Position numbers and translations under genes: made by a program. Of a stretch of DNA of 64,000 bases, positions 35,054 through 43,386 are shown one piece after another. A model generated the notes under the pieces. That model was not told where the DNA came from. It saw only the letters and a list, made by a program, of their open reading frames with translations, and made no database searches. Source of the stretch: Mycobacterium asiaticum (GTDB taxonomy: Bacteria > Actinomycetota > Actinomycetes > Mycobacteriales > Mycobacteriaceae); assembly GCF_001673635.1 (NCBI RefSeq), contig NZ_LZMH01000083.1:62001-126000 (forward strand), written 5' to 3'. The stretch's first letter is position 1. Each line of letters starts with the position of its first letter.

Positions 35054-35569
35054 ATGTCACAGGTAAGCGTGATACCGGACAGCCTGGTGGCGGCCGCAGC
35101 AGATTTCGACAAGATTGCTTCCGGATTGGATCAGGCCCACAGATTAGCTGCGCCCGCAACCCTGGCGCTGAGCCCCGCGGCCGCGGATGAGGTGTCGGTA
35201 AGCATCGCACAACACCTGTCCGAGCACGCCCAGGACTATCAGACGGTGGTGCGCGAGGCCGCGGCGTTTCACGAGCAGTTCGTTGCCAACCTGACCGCGA
35301 GTGGGTCGGCATATGCCAGCGCCGAGGATCTGATCGCCGCGTTGTTGCAGTCGCCGAATTCGGTCCTGGACTATTACACGGTTGCCGGATACACCGTGGC
35401 GGAGACAATGGTCGGCTACGTTATGGCCACGGCGCTATTCGGTTTGGTGCCGTTTTTGTGGCCCTTGTTGCCCATCATTCAATTGCTGGCCATCGCCCGA
35501 TTCATGACGCTTTTCTCCGAAATACTTACCTTTTCACCGATTTCATACCCGGCGTACATAGGGCCCTGA
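35054..35569 (+). CDS. Orphan PE-family protein
   Basis: A 171-residue protein. Residues 1-92 match the PE domain: SQVSVIPDSLVAAAADFDKI start, helix-turn-helix with SPAAADEVSVSIAQHL and AAAFHEQFVANLTASG, followed by YASAE, which fits the YxxxD/E type VII export signal. The remaining ~75 residues are unusually hydrophobic (GYTVAETMVGYVMATALFGLVPFLWPLLPIIQLLAIA) rather than Gly-rich, suggesting membrane insertion. No PPE gene is adjacent. ATG 35054 has AGGGG 4-6 nt upstream. Base composition in its 3' half is visibly more AT-rich than the neighbours. It sits between genes that are adjacent in H37Rv (Rv2216 and lipB). Confidence 0.85.
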   Translation: MSQVSVIPDSLVAAAADFDKIASGLDQAHRLAAPATLALSPAAADEVSVSIAQHLSEHAQDYQTVVREAAAFHEQFVANLTASGSAYASAEDLIAALLQSPNSVLDYYTVAGYTVAETMVGYVMATALFGLVPFLWPLLPIIQLLAIARFMTLFSEILTFSPISYPAYIGP

Positions 35570-35593
35570 CCCGCCGCGGGTACCCTCGCTGGG

Positions 35594-36283
35594 GTGACGG
35601 GTTCAATCCGGTCCGGCTCCGCCCCGATCGAGGTTCAACAGCTCGGAACGATCGACTACCGGCAAGCCTGGCAGCTGCAGCGCGAGCTGGCCGACGCACG
35701 CGTCGCGGGCGGCCCCGACACGCTGCTGCTGCTGGAGCACCCGGCCGTCTACACCGCCGGTCGTCGCACCGAACCGCAGGAAAGGCCGCTGGACGGCACC
35801 CCGGTCGTCGACACCGACCGCGGCGGCAAGATCACTTGGCACGGTCCCGGGCAACTGGTGGGCTATCCGATCATCGGGCTGGCCGAACCGCTGGACGTGG
35901 TCAATTACGTGCGCCGCATCGAAGAAGCCCTGATCAGGGTGTGCACCGAGCTGGGGCTGGACGCCGGCCGAGTCGACGGACGCTCCGGGGTATGGGTGCC
36001 GGGCAGGCCCGCGCGCAAGGTCGCCGCGATCGGCGTGCGGGTGGCGCGCTCGACGACATTGCACGGTTTCGCGCTGAACTGCGACTGCGACCTGGGTTCG
36101 TTCGACACGATCGTGCCGTGCGGGATCAGCGACGCCGGGGTGACGTCGTTGTCGGCGGAATTACGCCGCGCGGTGCCGGTCGCCGAGGTCCGGACCGCGG
36201 TCGCCGCCGCGGTTTGCGACGCTCTCGACGGGCTGCTGCCGGTACGGCAACATCTCGCCGCCCGCGTAGCATCGACGACGTGA
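35594..36283 (+). CDS. lipB: Octanoyl-(acyl carrier protein):protein octanoyltransferase
   Basis: Transfers octanoate from acyl carrier protein to apo-lipoyl domains (of DlaT, GcvH and others), first step of lipoate synthesis. The 229-residue protein keeps the catalytic dyad Lys142 (RKVAAIG) and Cys176 (IVPCGI), plus GGKITWHGPGQLVGYP. GTG 35594; its TGA overlaps the lipA start (GTGA), so the two are co-translated. Confidence 0.96.
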   Translation: MTGSIRSGSAPIEVQQLGTIDYRQAWQLQRELADARVAGGPDTLLLLEHPAVYTAGRRTEPQERPLDGTPVVDTDRGGKITWHGPGQLVGYPIIGLAEPLDVVNYVRRIEEALIRVCTELGLDAGRVDGRSGVWVPGRPARKVAAIGVRVARSTTLHGFALNCDCDLGSFDTIVPCGISDAGVTSLSAELRRAVPVAEVRTAVAAAVCDALDGLLPVRQHLAARVASTT

Positions 36284-37215
36284 CTGTCGCACCCGAAGGC
36301 CGCAAGCTGCTGCGCCTGGAGGTGCGCAACGCGCAGACCCCGATCGAACGCAAACCGCCCTGGATCAAGACCCGTGCGCGGATGGGGCCGGAATACACCG
36401 AACTGAAGAGCCTGGTCCGTCGCGAGGGGCTGCATACCGTCTGCGAAGAGGCCGGCTGCCCCAACATCTTCGAATGCTGGGAAGACCGCGAAGCGACCTT
36501 CCTGATCGGCGGCGACCAATGCACCCGTCGGTGCGACTTCTGCCAGATCGACACCGGGAAACCCGCTGAGCTGGACCGCGACGAGCCGCGCCGCGTAGCC
36601 GAAAGCGTCCAGGCCATGAGCCTGCGCTACGCCACCGTCACCGGCGTCGCCCGCGACGACCTGCCCGACGGCGGCTCCTGGCTGTACGCGGAGACGGTCC
36701 GCGCCATCAAAAAACTCAACCCCGCCACGGGAGTCGAGCTGCTGATCCCCGACTTCCAGGGTGAGGACGCCCGGCTCGCCGAGGTCTTCGATTCCCGGCC
36801 AGAAGTGTTGGCGCACAACGTCGAAACCGTGCCGCGGATCTTCAAGCGGATCCGTCCGGCCTTCACCTACCAACGCAGCCTGGATGTGCTCACCGCCGCG
36901 CGCGCTGCCGGGCTGGTCAGCAAGAGCAACCTCATCCTCGGCCTGGGCGAAACCCCCGAGGAGGTGCGCACCGCGCTTGCCGATCTGCACGCCGCCGGCT
37001 GCGACATCGTCACCATCACCCAGTACCTGCGACCCTCGGCGCGCCATCACCCGGTGGAACGCTGGGTCACTCCCGACGAATTCGTCGAGTTCGCGCAGTA
37101 CGCCGAGGGCCTGGGTTTCGCCGGGGTGCTGTCCGGGCCGCTGGTCCGCTCGTCGTACCGGGCCGGCCGCCTCTATGAGCAGGCCCGTGCCGCCCGCACC
37201 TCAGCGCCTGGGTAA
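36280..37215 (+). CDS. lipA: Lipoyl synthase (radical SAM)
   Basis: Inserts two sulfurs into the octanoyl group to give lipoate. The 311-residue protein has both [4Fe-4S] sites: auxiliary CEEAGCPNIFEC and radical-SAM CTRRCDFC (Cx3Cx2C). The C-terminal SSYRAG contains the conserved serine ligand of the auxiliary cluster. GTG 36280 overlaps the lipB stop; the frame is open further upstream only as a shadow of lipB. Confidence 0.97.
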   Translation: MTVAPEGRKLLRLEVRNAQTPIERKPPWIKTRARMGPEYTELKSLVRREGLHTVCEEAGCPNIFECWEDREATFLIGGDQCTRRCDFCQIDTGKPAELDRDEPRRVAESVQAMSLRYATVTGVARDDLPDGGSWLYAETVRAIKKLNPATGVELLIPDFQGEDARLAEVFDSRPEVLAHNVETVPRIFKRIRPAFTYQRSLDVLTAARAAGLVSKSNLILGLGETPEEVRTALADLHAAGCDIVTITQYLRPSARHHPVERWVTPDEFVEFAQYAEGLGFAGVLSGPLVRSSYRAGRLYEQARAARTSAPG

Positions 37216-37239
37216 CCAGCACGTCCGTATCCTTTGACT

Positions 37240-37992
37240 ATGGCGAAATCCCGATCAGCTGCTGAGAACAAGGCCGCCAAGGCCGAGGCGACGGCCGCCC
37301 GCAAGGCCGCGGCCAAGGAGCGTCGCAGCCAGCTGTGGCAGGCGTTCAACATGCAGCGCAAGCAGGACAAACGCCTGCTGCCCTACATGATCGGCGCGTT
37401 TGTGCTGATCGTCGCCGCCGCGCTGGGATTCGGCATCTGGGCCGGCGGGCTGACCATGATCATGATGATCCCGATCGGTCTGATGCTGGGCGCGCTGGTC
37501 GCGTTCATCATCTTCGGCCGACGGGCCCAGCGCAGCATCTACCGCCAGGCCGAGGGCCAGACCGGCGCCGCCGCATGGGTGTTGGACAACATGCGCGGCA
37601 AGTGGCGGGTTACCCCAGGGGTGGCCGCGACCGGCCACTTCGACGCGGTGCACCGGGTGATCGGGCGGCCGGGCGTCATCTTCGTCGGCGAGGGCTCGGC
37701 GGGGCGGGTCAAGCCGCTACTGGCCCAGGAGAAGAAGCGCACGGCGCGCATCGTCGGCGACGTGCCCATTTACGATGTGATCGTCGGCAACGGCGAAGGC
37801 GAGGTCGCACTGGCCAAGCTGGAACGTCACCTGACCCGCCTACCGGCCAACATCACCGTCAAGCAGATGGATGCGCTGGAGTCGCGGTTGGCGGCCCTGG
37901 GTACGCGCGCCGGCGCGGCCATGATGCCCAAGGGGCCGCTGCCCAACGCCGGCAAGATGCGCGGTGTGCAGCGCACCGTGCGCCGCAAGTAG
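37240..37992 (+). CDS. DUF4191 membrane protein (Rv2219-like)
   Basis: A 250-residue protein of unknown function, identical in length to the H37Rv homologue. A basic Ala/Lys-rich N-terminus (about 1-45) leads to two membrane helices (about 52-72 and 75-96); a ~150-residue cytoplasmic domain with GRPGVIFVGEGSAGRVKPLLAQEKKR follows. It lies 24 bp after lipA on the same strand and is conserved there in mycobacteria, but I see no enzymatic motif. ATG 37240 preferred over the TTG two codons earlier. Confidence 0.88.
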   Translation: MAKSRSAAENKAAKAEATAARKAAAKERRSQLWQAFNMQRKQDKRLLPYMIGAFVLIVAAALGFGIWAGGLTMIMMIPIGLMLGALVAFIIFGRRAQRSIYRQAEGQTGAAAWVLDNMRGKWRVTPGVAATGHFDAVHRVIGRPGVIFVGEGSAGRVKPLLAQEKKRTARIVGDVPIYDVIVGNGEGEVALAKLERHLTRLPANITVKQMDALESRLAALGTRAGAAMMPKGPLPNAGKMRGVQRTVRRK

Positions 37993-38006
37993 CCCGCTAC
38001 CTGCTT

Positions 38007-38429
38007 CTAACGGCGCAGCACCGCGGTGTTGGTGAGCCGGTCCTGCAGTCCGCGCCCGTCGGCGTCGGTGAACAGTGGCGGCACTACCAAGAAGATCAAC
38101 AGGTTGCGGCCCAGTGCTCGTCCGATGCCGATCGGCAACCGGCCGTCGACCGCCGCCACCTGCAGGCCTAGCGCTATTTGACCCGCCGTCACGCCGAACA
38201 GGCGCACCGACAACGCGCCCAGCACCACCCAGATCAGCAGCTGCGCCGTCGACAACACGGTATCCGGGATGGCGCCGAACGCCAGGAGCAGCAGGGCCAG
38301 TCCCGCGGCGATCAGCCAGTCGATGAACAGGGCGCCGATCCGGCGTCCCATCCGCGCCAGCGAGCCCGACCCGGACTCCGGCAAGCCGAGCGCTTCACCC
38401 GGGTAACCGGAAGTTGATCCCTGCGTCAT
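38007..38429 (-). CDS. RDD-family membrane protein (Rv2219A-like)
   Basis: A 140-residue RDD-type protein: the name-giving residues appear as RIGALFIDWL (Arg, Asp) and in GLQDRLTNTAV (Asp). Three hydrophobic helices (about 28-50, 57-80 and 101-115). Function unknown. ATG 38429. It is convergent with the DUF4191 gene, 14 bp between stops, and divergent from glnA1. Confidence 0.85.
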   Translation of the reverse strand: MTQGSTSGYPGEALGLPESGSGSLARMGRRIGALFIDWLIAAGLALLLLAFGAIPDTVLSTAQLLIWVVLGALSVRLFGVTAGQIALGLQVAAVDGRLPIGIGRALGRNLLIFLVVPPLFTDADGRGLQDRLTNTAVLRR

Positions 38430-38557
38430 CAGACCCTTCCGACGCGGGCGCGGGACATGCCGTACCAAGATGACCGGACAACGGTTACGATCTTGCGGGC
38501 CATGACGTTCACAATAGGGCGCGGCCGTAGCCGAGCCTTGTTGCGGGAGTGTGGTGC

Positions 38558-38573
38558 GTAACCTCTGCGCAAC
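38558..38573 (+). promoter_or_regulatory. Candidate GlnR box upstream of glnA1
   Basis: GTAAC-CTCTGC-GCAAC has two half-sites with 6 nt between them, matching the actinobacterial GlnR pattern gTnAC-n6-GnAAC. It lies about 70 bp before the glnA1 start, just upstream of TTGACT (38580-38585), which could be a -35. That GlnR controls glnA in actinobacteria is established; binding here is inference. Confidence 0.45.
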
Positions 38574-38643
38574 ACGGGGTTGACTGACGGGCAACAACTG
38601 CTCCCTAGCGTCGGCCGCGAATCACCAAGTAAAGGAGCCTTCT

Positions 38644-40080
38644 GTGACGGATAAGACGCCCGACGACGTCTTTAAACTTGCCAAAGATGAAAACGTCGAG
38701 TTTGTCGACGTCCGTTTCTGCGACCTGCCCGGAATCATGCAGCACTTCACGATTCCGATCTCGTTCTTCGACGAGAGCGTGTTCGACGACGGTTTGGCAT
38801 TCGACGGCTCGTCCATCCGTGGTTTCCAGTCGATCCACGAGTCCGACATGCTGCTGCTGCCGGACCCGGCAACGGCGAAGATCGACCAGTTCCGGGAAGC
38901 CAAGACGCTGAACCTGAACTTCTTCGTGCACGACCCGTTCACCCTCGAGCCCTACTCGCGCGACCCTCGTAACGTCGCCCGCAAGGCCGAGAACTACTTG
39001 ATCAGCACCGGCATCGCCGACACCGCGTACTTCGGCGCCGAGGCCGAGTTCTACATCTTTGACTCGGTCGCGTTCGACTCGCGCACCAACGGCTCGTTCT
39101 ACGAGGTCGACGCGATCTCGGGCTGGTGGAACACGGGATCCCCCAACGAACTCGACGGCAGCCCCAACCGCGGCTACAAGGTCCGTCCCAAGGGCGGCTA
39201 CTTCCCGGTGGCCCCGGTCGACCACTACGTCGACCTGCGCGACAAGATGCTCACCAACCTGATCAACGCCGGCTTCGTCCTGGAGAAGGGCCACCACGAG
39301 GTCGGTACCGGCGGCCAGGCCGAGATCAACTACAAGTTCAACACGCTGCTGCACGCCGCCGACGACATGCAGCTGTACAAGTACATCGTGAAGAACACCG
39401 CCTGGGCCAACGGCAAGACCGTCACGTTCATGCCCAAGCCGCTGTTCGGTGACAACGGGTCGGGTATGCACACCCACCAGTCGCTGTGGAAGGACGGCAA
39501 CCCGTTGATGTACGACGAGACCGGTTACGCCGGCCTGTCGGACACCGCCCGCCACTACATCGGCGGCCTGCTGCACCACGCGCCGTCGCTGCTGGCATTC
39601 ACCAACCCGACGGTGAACTCCTACAAGCGGCTGGTTCCGGGCTACGAGGCCCCGATCAACTTGGTGTACAGCCAGCGCAACCGTTCGGCGTGTGTGCGTA
39701 TCCCGATCACGGGCAGCAACCCGAAGGCCAAGCGGCTGGAGTTCCGTTGCCCCGACTCGTCGGGCAACCCATACCTGGCGTTCTCGGCGATGTTGATGGC
39801 CGGCCTGGACGGCATCCGCAACAAGATCGAGCCGCAGGCGCCGGTCGACAAGGACCTCTACGAGTTGCCGCCGGAGGAGGCCGCGAACATCCCGCAGGCT
39901 CCCACGCAGCTGTCCGCGGTGATCGACCGCTTGGAGGCCGACCACGAATACCTCACCGAGGGCGGCGTTTTCACGCCGGACCTGATCGAGACGTGGATCG
40001 CCTACAAGCGCGAGAACGAGATCCTGCCGGTGCAGATCCGCCCGCACCCGTACGAGTTCGCGCTGTACTACGACGTCTAA
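38644..40080 (+). CDS. glnA1: Glutamine synthetase GlnA1 (type I beta)
   Basis: Main glutamine synthetase, a dodecamer making glutamine from glutamate, ammonia and ATP; also secreted in pathogenic mycobacteria. The 478-residue protein has FDGSSIRGF, GAEAEFYIF and GSGMHTHQSL metal/substrate motifs. The adenylylation site is Tyr406 in DLYELPPEEA, so it is a target of the GlnE encoded ~5.8 kb away on the other strand. GTG 38644 has AAAGGAG at 6 nt. Two palindromes (C and D) follow the stop. Confidence 0.98.
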   Translation: MTDKTPDDVFKLAKDENVEFVDVRFCDLPGIMQHFTIPISFFDESVFDDGLAFDGSSIRGFQSIHESDMLLLPDPATAKIDQFREAKTLNLNFFVHDPFTLEPYSRDPRNVARKAENYLISTGIADTAYFGAEAEFYIFDSVAFDSRTNGSFYEVDAISGWWNTGSPNELDGSPNRGYKVRPKGGYFPVAPVDHYVDLRDKMLTNLINAGFVLEKGHHEVGTGGQAEINYKFNTLLHAADDMQLYKYIVKNTAWANGKTVTFMPKPLFGDNGSGMHTHQSLWKDGNPLMYDETGYAGLSDTARHYIGGLLHHAPSLLAFTNPTVNSYKRLVPGYEAPINLVYSQRNRSACVRIPITGSNPKAKRLEFRCPDSSGNPYLAFSAMLMAGLDGIRNKIEPQAPVDKDLYELPPEEAANIPQAPTQLSAVIDRLEADHEYLTEGGVFTPDLIETWIAYKRENEILPVQIRPHPYEFALYYDV

Positions 40081-40087
40081 CCGTCGC

Positions 40088-40143
40088 GACCAGACGCAAA
40101 AGCACCCGCACGCCCGGCGTGCCGGGTGCTTTTGTGTCTGGTC
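40088..40143. terminator. Palindrome C (TRIT-like) after glnA1
   Basis: A 21 bp outer stem (40088-40108 with 40123-40143, one G-T pair) starts GACCAGACGCAAAAGC and encloses CACGC-CCG-GCGTG plus one unpaired C at 40122. Relative to B the third base pair of the stem is C-G instead of G-C, a compensatory change. It starts 7 bp after the glnA1 stop and probably terminates it. Confidence 0.82.
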
Positions 40144-40220
40144 AACCTAGTCCGTGGCTGGCATTCACCGGTTTGGGGGCGCCGTTTCCCGGCTATGTGA
40201 ATGACAGCCGTTCACCTGCG

Positions 40221-40278
40221 CGAGCAGACGCAAAAGCCCCCGCACGCACGGCGTGCCGGGTGCTTTTGCGTCTGCTCG
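40221..40278. terminator. Palindrome D (TRIT-like) in front of the orphan pseudokinase gene
   Basis: A 22 bp outer stem (40221-40242 with 40257-40278, one C-T mismatch) starts CGAGCAGACGCAAAAGC; inner hairpin CACGC-ACG-GCGTG and an unpaired C at 40256. It ends only 21 bp before the ATG of the next + strand gene, so it is either in that gene's 5' leader or separates it from a promoter that would have no room. Its role as a plain terminator is therefore uncertain. Confidence 0.75.
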
Positions 40279-40299
40279 GCCCCAGCCCGAAACGAAGCG

Positions 40300-41886
40300 A
40301 TGACCGCCAGCGAACCCATCCCGCCCGAGGCGGCGACGGCACACATTCCTTACCTCTGGACGGAACCGCGATCACCGAGCGGCGAAGCCAACCCACTGGT
40401 CGCCGGGGCCACCATCGCCAGCGGCCGGATCCGGCTGTTGCTGTTCTACGGCGAGGCGCCGCACCTGCAGTTCTGGCAGGCCGCCGACACGGTGACCGGT
40501 CAGCACCTGGCGATCACTGTGGTCGACCCGGAGAACAGGTTGCCCAAGGCGACCGTCGACGCGATCCTGTCCCGCACCGCGAGCCTGCGCGGCGTCAACT
40601 CGCGTCATCTCGCCACAGTGATCGACGTGGGTCGGGACTATTGCGGCGGAGTCGTTGTCTCGCAATGGATTCGCGGTGCCACCTTGAAAGAGGTGGCCGA
40701 TACCGCTCCGTCACCCATCGGTGTCGCGGATGCGGTGTTGTCGCTGGCCGAGGCTGCCGAGGCGGCACACCGGGCGGGCGCGACGCTCTCGATCGACCAT
40801 CCCGCCCGCATCCGGGTCAGCCTGGAGGGGCGCGCCGTCCTCGCGTTCCCAGCCACGATGCCCGAGGCCACGCCGCGCGACGACCTCCGCGGTATCGGCG
40901 CCGTCATGTATGCGCTGCTGGTCAACCGCTGGCCCCTCGACGATGAAGCCACGCGGCGGGATTGGCGCCCCGTCGAACTCGACGCGCAGGGCCGCATCCA
41001 GGACCCCGCGACGCTCAATCCGCAGGTCCCGTTCCTGGTGTCGACCACCGCCGCGGCCCTGGTGCGTGACGATGCAGGCATCCGCAGTGCGCAGACGATC
41101 ACGACGCTGCTGCGCCAGGCCAGCGCGGACGCCAAAGCCGACCCGACCGCGACCCGGGAACTGATGCCGATACCGGCGCCCGGCCACTATGCCACCTTCG
41201 GAAACTTCGGGCCGGTTGAGCGTGCCGAACTCGCCCGCCGGCAACTGGTCAAGACGTGTCTGGGGGCCGCGGCGGTGATCGTGCTGGTCGTGCTGCTCAC
41301 CTTTGCCAGCACCATCAGCCGGCTGGTCGGCGTCTTCGATACCGAGGTCGCGATGAGCGGGGACAAGCTCGGTTTGCAGACGACGGCGCCCGCCAAACCG
41401 CCGCCATCGCTGGTGGCGGCCGGTCCCGGGACAGTGCAACCGCTGAGAGCCTCAGTCTTCTCCCCCGGTGGAGCGCCGGACAGCCCCGGCAGCGCCGGCC
41501 TGGCGATCGACGGCAACCCCGCCACCGCGTGGTCGAGCGACACCTACTTCGACCCCGAGCCGTTCCCGAAGTTCAAGGATGGTGTCGGGCTGCTGCTGCA
41601 GCTCCCCGAGCCGACGACGCTCAGTGCCGTGACCGTCGACCTCGACAGCACCGGCAGTGTGCTGCAAATCCGGTCGTCACCGAACGCGACGCCCGGCAAG
41701 CTCGGCGACACCGCAGAGCTCAGCCCACCCACCGCCGCGCACCCGGGACACAACGTCATACCGGTAAATGTCTCGGCGCCAACAACTTTCGTGTTGGTGT
41801 GGATCAGCACGCTCGGCAACACCGGCGGCCGAAGCCACTCGGACATCTCTGAGATCGCACTGCAGACAGGGGTGCAGGTCCGGTAA
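40300..41886 (+). CDS. Stand-alone MviN/MurJ-C-terminal-like pseudokinase membrane protein
   Basis: A 528-residue protein that matches, from memory, the C-terminal half of mycobacterial MviN (Rv3910) and lacks any MurJ flippase helices. Residues ~35-305 are the kinase-like domain (LLFYGEAPHLQFWQAAD, VVVSQWIRGATLKEVAD, AAHRAGATLSIDHPARIRVS, DDLRGIGAVMYALLVNRWPL). The catalytic Lys, HRD and DFG motifs are missing, as in the MviN pseudokinase. One membrane helix (about 316-340, AAAVIVLVVLLTFAST) follows, then an extracellular discoidin/F5-8C-like domain (about 370-528, AIDGNPATAWSSDTYF). MviN's pseudokinase is phosphorylated by PknB and recruits FhaA; whether this copy does so is unknown. The ATG at 40300 was chosen by similarity; an ATG 33 codons upstream would translate palindrome D. 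Confidence 0.88.
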   Translation: MTASEPIPPEAATAHIPYLWTEPRSPSGEANPLVAGATIASGRIRLLLFYGEAPHLQFWQAADTVTGQHLAITVVDPENRLPKATVDAILSRTASLRGVNSRHLATVIDVGRDYCGGVVVSQWIRGATLKEVADTAPSPIGVADAVLSLAEAAEAAHRAGATLSIDHPARIRVSLEGRAVLAFPATMPEATPRDDLRGIGAVMYALLVNRWPLDDEATRRDWRPVELDAQGRIQDPATLNPQVPFLVSTTAAALVRDDAGIRSAQTITTLLRQASADAKADPTATRELMPIPAPGHYATFGNFGPVERAELARRQLVKTCLGAAAVIVLVVLLTFASTISRLVGVFDTEVAMSGDKLGLQTTAPAKPPPSLVAAGPGTVQPLRASVFSPGGAPDSPGSAGLAIDGNPATAWSSDTYFDPEPFPKFKDGVGLLLQLPEPTTLSAVTVDLDSTGSVLQIRSSPNATPGKLGDTAELSPPTAAHPGHNVIPVNVSAPTTFVLVWISTLGNTGGRSHSDISEIALQTGVQVR

Positions 41887-41900
41887 CACCCGTGACTCCC

Positions 41901-41934
41901 GCGAGCAGTCCCCCGCAAGCGGGAGGCTGCTCGC
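41901..41934. terminator. Short hairpin F between pseudokinase and mocR genes
   Basis: GCGAGCAG (41901-41908) pairs with CTGCTCGC (41927-41934); inside, CCCGC and GCGGG form a second stem after a small interruption. The outer arm equals the outer arm of palindromes B, D and E, so it looks like a shortened relative that lost the middle of the stem and the CACGC/GCGTG core. It lies 14 bp after one stop and 1 bp before the convergent stop. Confidence 0.6.
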
Positions 41935-41935
41935 C

Positions 41936-43339
41936 CTAGCCCAAGGCGACCTTGAGCAACCGGCCGAGGTGTTCCAGCGCGGCGGCGTATTCGTGCTGAA
42001 ACGGTGTCCCGTAGCCGACGACGATGCCCGCGGTCCGCGGACCTGCGCCGTGCCAGAAGGGCGCGAGTCCGGTCAGCGCGATGCCCTCTTGCCGCGCGCG
42101 GGACACCACCTCGGATTCCACCGCGTCGTCGGGCAGCGTCACCACGGCATGCAGCCCCGCGGCAATACCGTGCACCGACACCGACGGTGCGTGACGGTCC
42201 AGCATCTCGACAAGCGCATCGCGGCGATCACGGTAGCGACGCCGCATCCGGCGAACGTGCCGGTCCAAGCCACCCGACTCGATCAATTCCGCGAACGCCA
42301 GCTGTGCCAGCACATCGGTGCCGCGATCGGCGCGACGCTTGGCCTCCACCACCGCGTCGACCAGATCTGCGGGCAGCGCCAACCAGCCCAAGCGCAATCC
42401 CGGAGCCAGGCTCTTGCTGGCGCTGCCGGCGTAGATGACACACTCGGGCGCCAGGCCCTGCAGTGCACCAACGGGGTGGCGGTCGTAGCGGAATTCCCCG
42501 TCGTAGTCGTCCTCGATCAAATACCCGCCGCTTGCCGCGGCGACCCGAGTGAACTCGGTGCGCCGCTGCGCATCCAGCGTCGCGCCCAGCGGCGCCTGGT
42601 GGGCCGGAGTCAGGACCGCGCCCGCGACGGCAGCGGTCAACCCCTCCGGCCGGGCGCCGCTGCCGTCAACCTGCAGCGGTACGACGTCCAGTCCGCTCGC
42701 GACGGCGACCGCCCGGTGGTCGGGTAGGCAGGGATCCTCCAAGGCAACAGCGCGCGCCCCATACACGGCGAGCGCATCACAGGTCAGCCGCAATCCCTGC
42801 GTGAAGCCACCGCACATCACCAACTGCTCCGGGGTGGTGAGCACCCCGCGAACCCGGCCCAGGTAATTCGTCAGCACCGTGCGCAACCGCAGCGACCCGC
42901 GGGGATCGCCCGGGCCGAGTTCGGCGTGCGGAGTGACGTGCAGCGCTCGTCGTAGCGCCCGCAGCCATTCGGCGCGCGGAAACGTGCTCAGGTCCGGGCG
43001 GCCCAATCGGAAGTCGGCGATGATGCGGTTTGGCTGGCGCTCGGGGTTGACCGGCGCGGGCAGGTGCGGTCCTTGGGCAACCGTGGTGGCCGCGCCGGGC
43101 CGGGCCCGCAGGTATCCCTCGGCGGCCAGCTGCGCGTAGACCTCGACGACGGTTCCGCGGGCCAGTCCGAATTCGGCGGCCAGTGACCTAGAGGACGGCA
43201 ATGACTCCCCCGCGGCCAGTCGGCCCTCCCGGATCGCCTGTCGCAGAGCAGTTTCCAGCGCCACCCGTCGGCCTCGGCCGGCCGGCAGGTCGAGATGCAG
43301 GTCGATCCCGCCGGTAGAACTGGTACACGAATTCGCCAT
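41936..43339 (-). CDS. MocR/PdxR-type GntR regulator with aminotransferase domain
   Basis: A 467-residue transcription factor. The N-terminal winged helix of the GntR family (about 20-90, IREGRLAAGESLPSSRSLAAEFGLARGTVVEVYAQLAAEGY) binds DNA; the rest is a class I aminotransferase fold with the PLP lysine in GSASKSLAPGLRLGW and EDDYDGEFRYD. MocR proteins sense PLP or an amino compound and often regulate a divergent gene. Here the divergent gene is the SAM methyltransferase, with only ~47 bp between starts, so that gene and mocR itself are the likely targets. ATG 43339; upstream frame extension is antisense to the methyltransferase gene. Confidence 0.9.
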   Translation of the reverse strand: MANSCTSSTGGIDLHLDLPAGRGRRVALETALRQAIREGRLAAGESLPSSRSLAAEFGLARGTVVEVYAQLAAEGYLRARPGAATTVAQGPHLPAPVNPERQPNRIIADFRLGRPDLSTFPRAEWLRALRRALHVTPHAELGPGDPRGSLRLRTVLTNYLGRVRGVLTTPEQLVMCGGFTQGLRLTCDALAVYGARAVALEDPCLPDHRAVAVASGLDVVPLQVDGSGARPEGLTAAVAGAVLTPAHQAPLGATLDAQRRTEFTRVAAASGGYLIEDDYDGEFRYDRHPVGALQGLAPECVIYAGSASKSLAPGLRLGWLALPADLVDAVVEAKRRADRGTDVLAQLAFAELIESGGLDRHVRRMRRRYRDRRDALVEMLDRHAPSVSVHGIAAGLHAVVTLPDDAVESEVVSRARQEGIALTGLAPFWHGAGPRTAGIVVGYGTPFQHEYAAALEHLGRLLKVALG

Positions 43340-43386
43340 CAAATTGGACCTTACTCGTGAACCGATCGCTTCGTAGCCTCGATTGC

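Noticed and set aside
40201..40299. Upstream ATG start for the pseudokinase gene
   Set aside because: It would translate palindrome D; the added residues show no similarity. Kept as an open alternative in the D finding.
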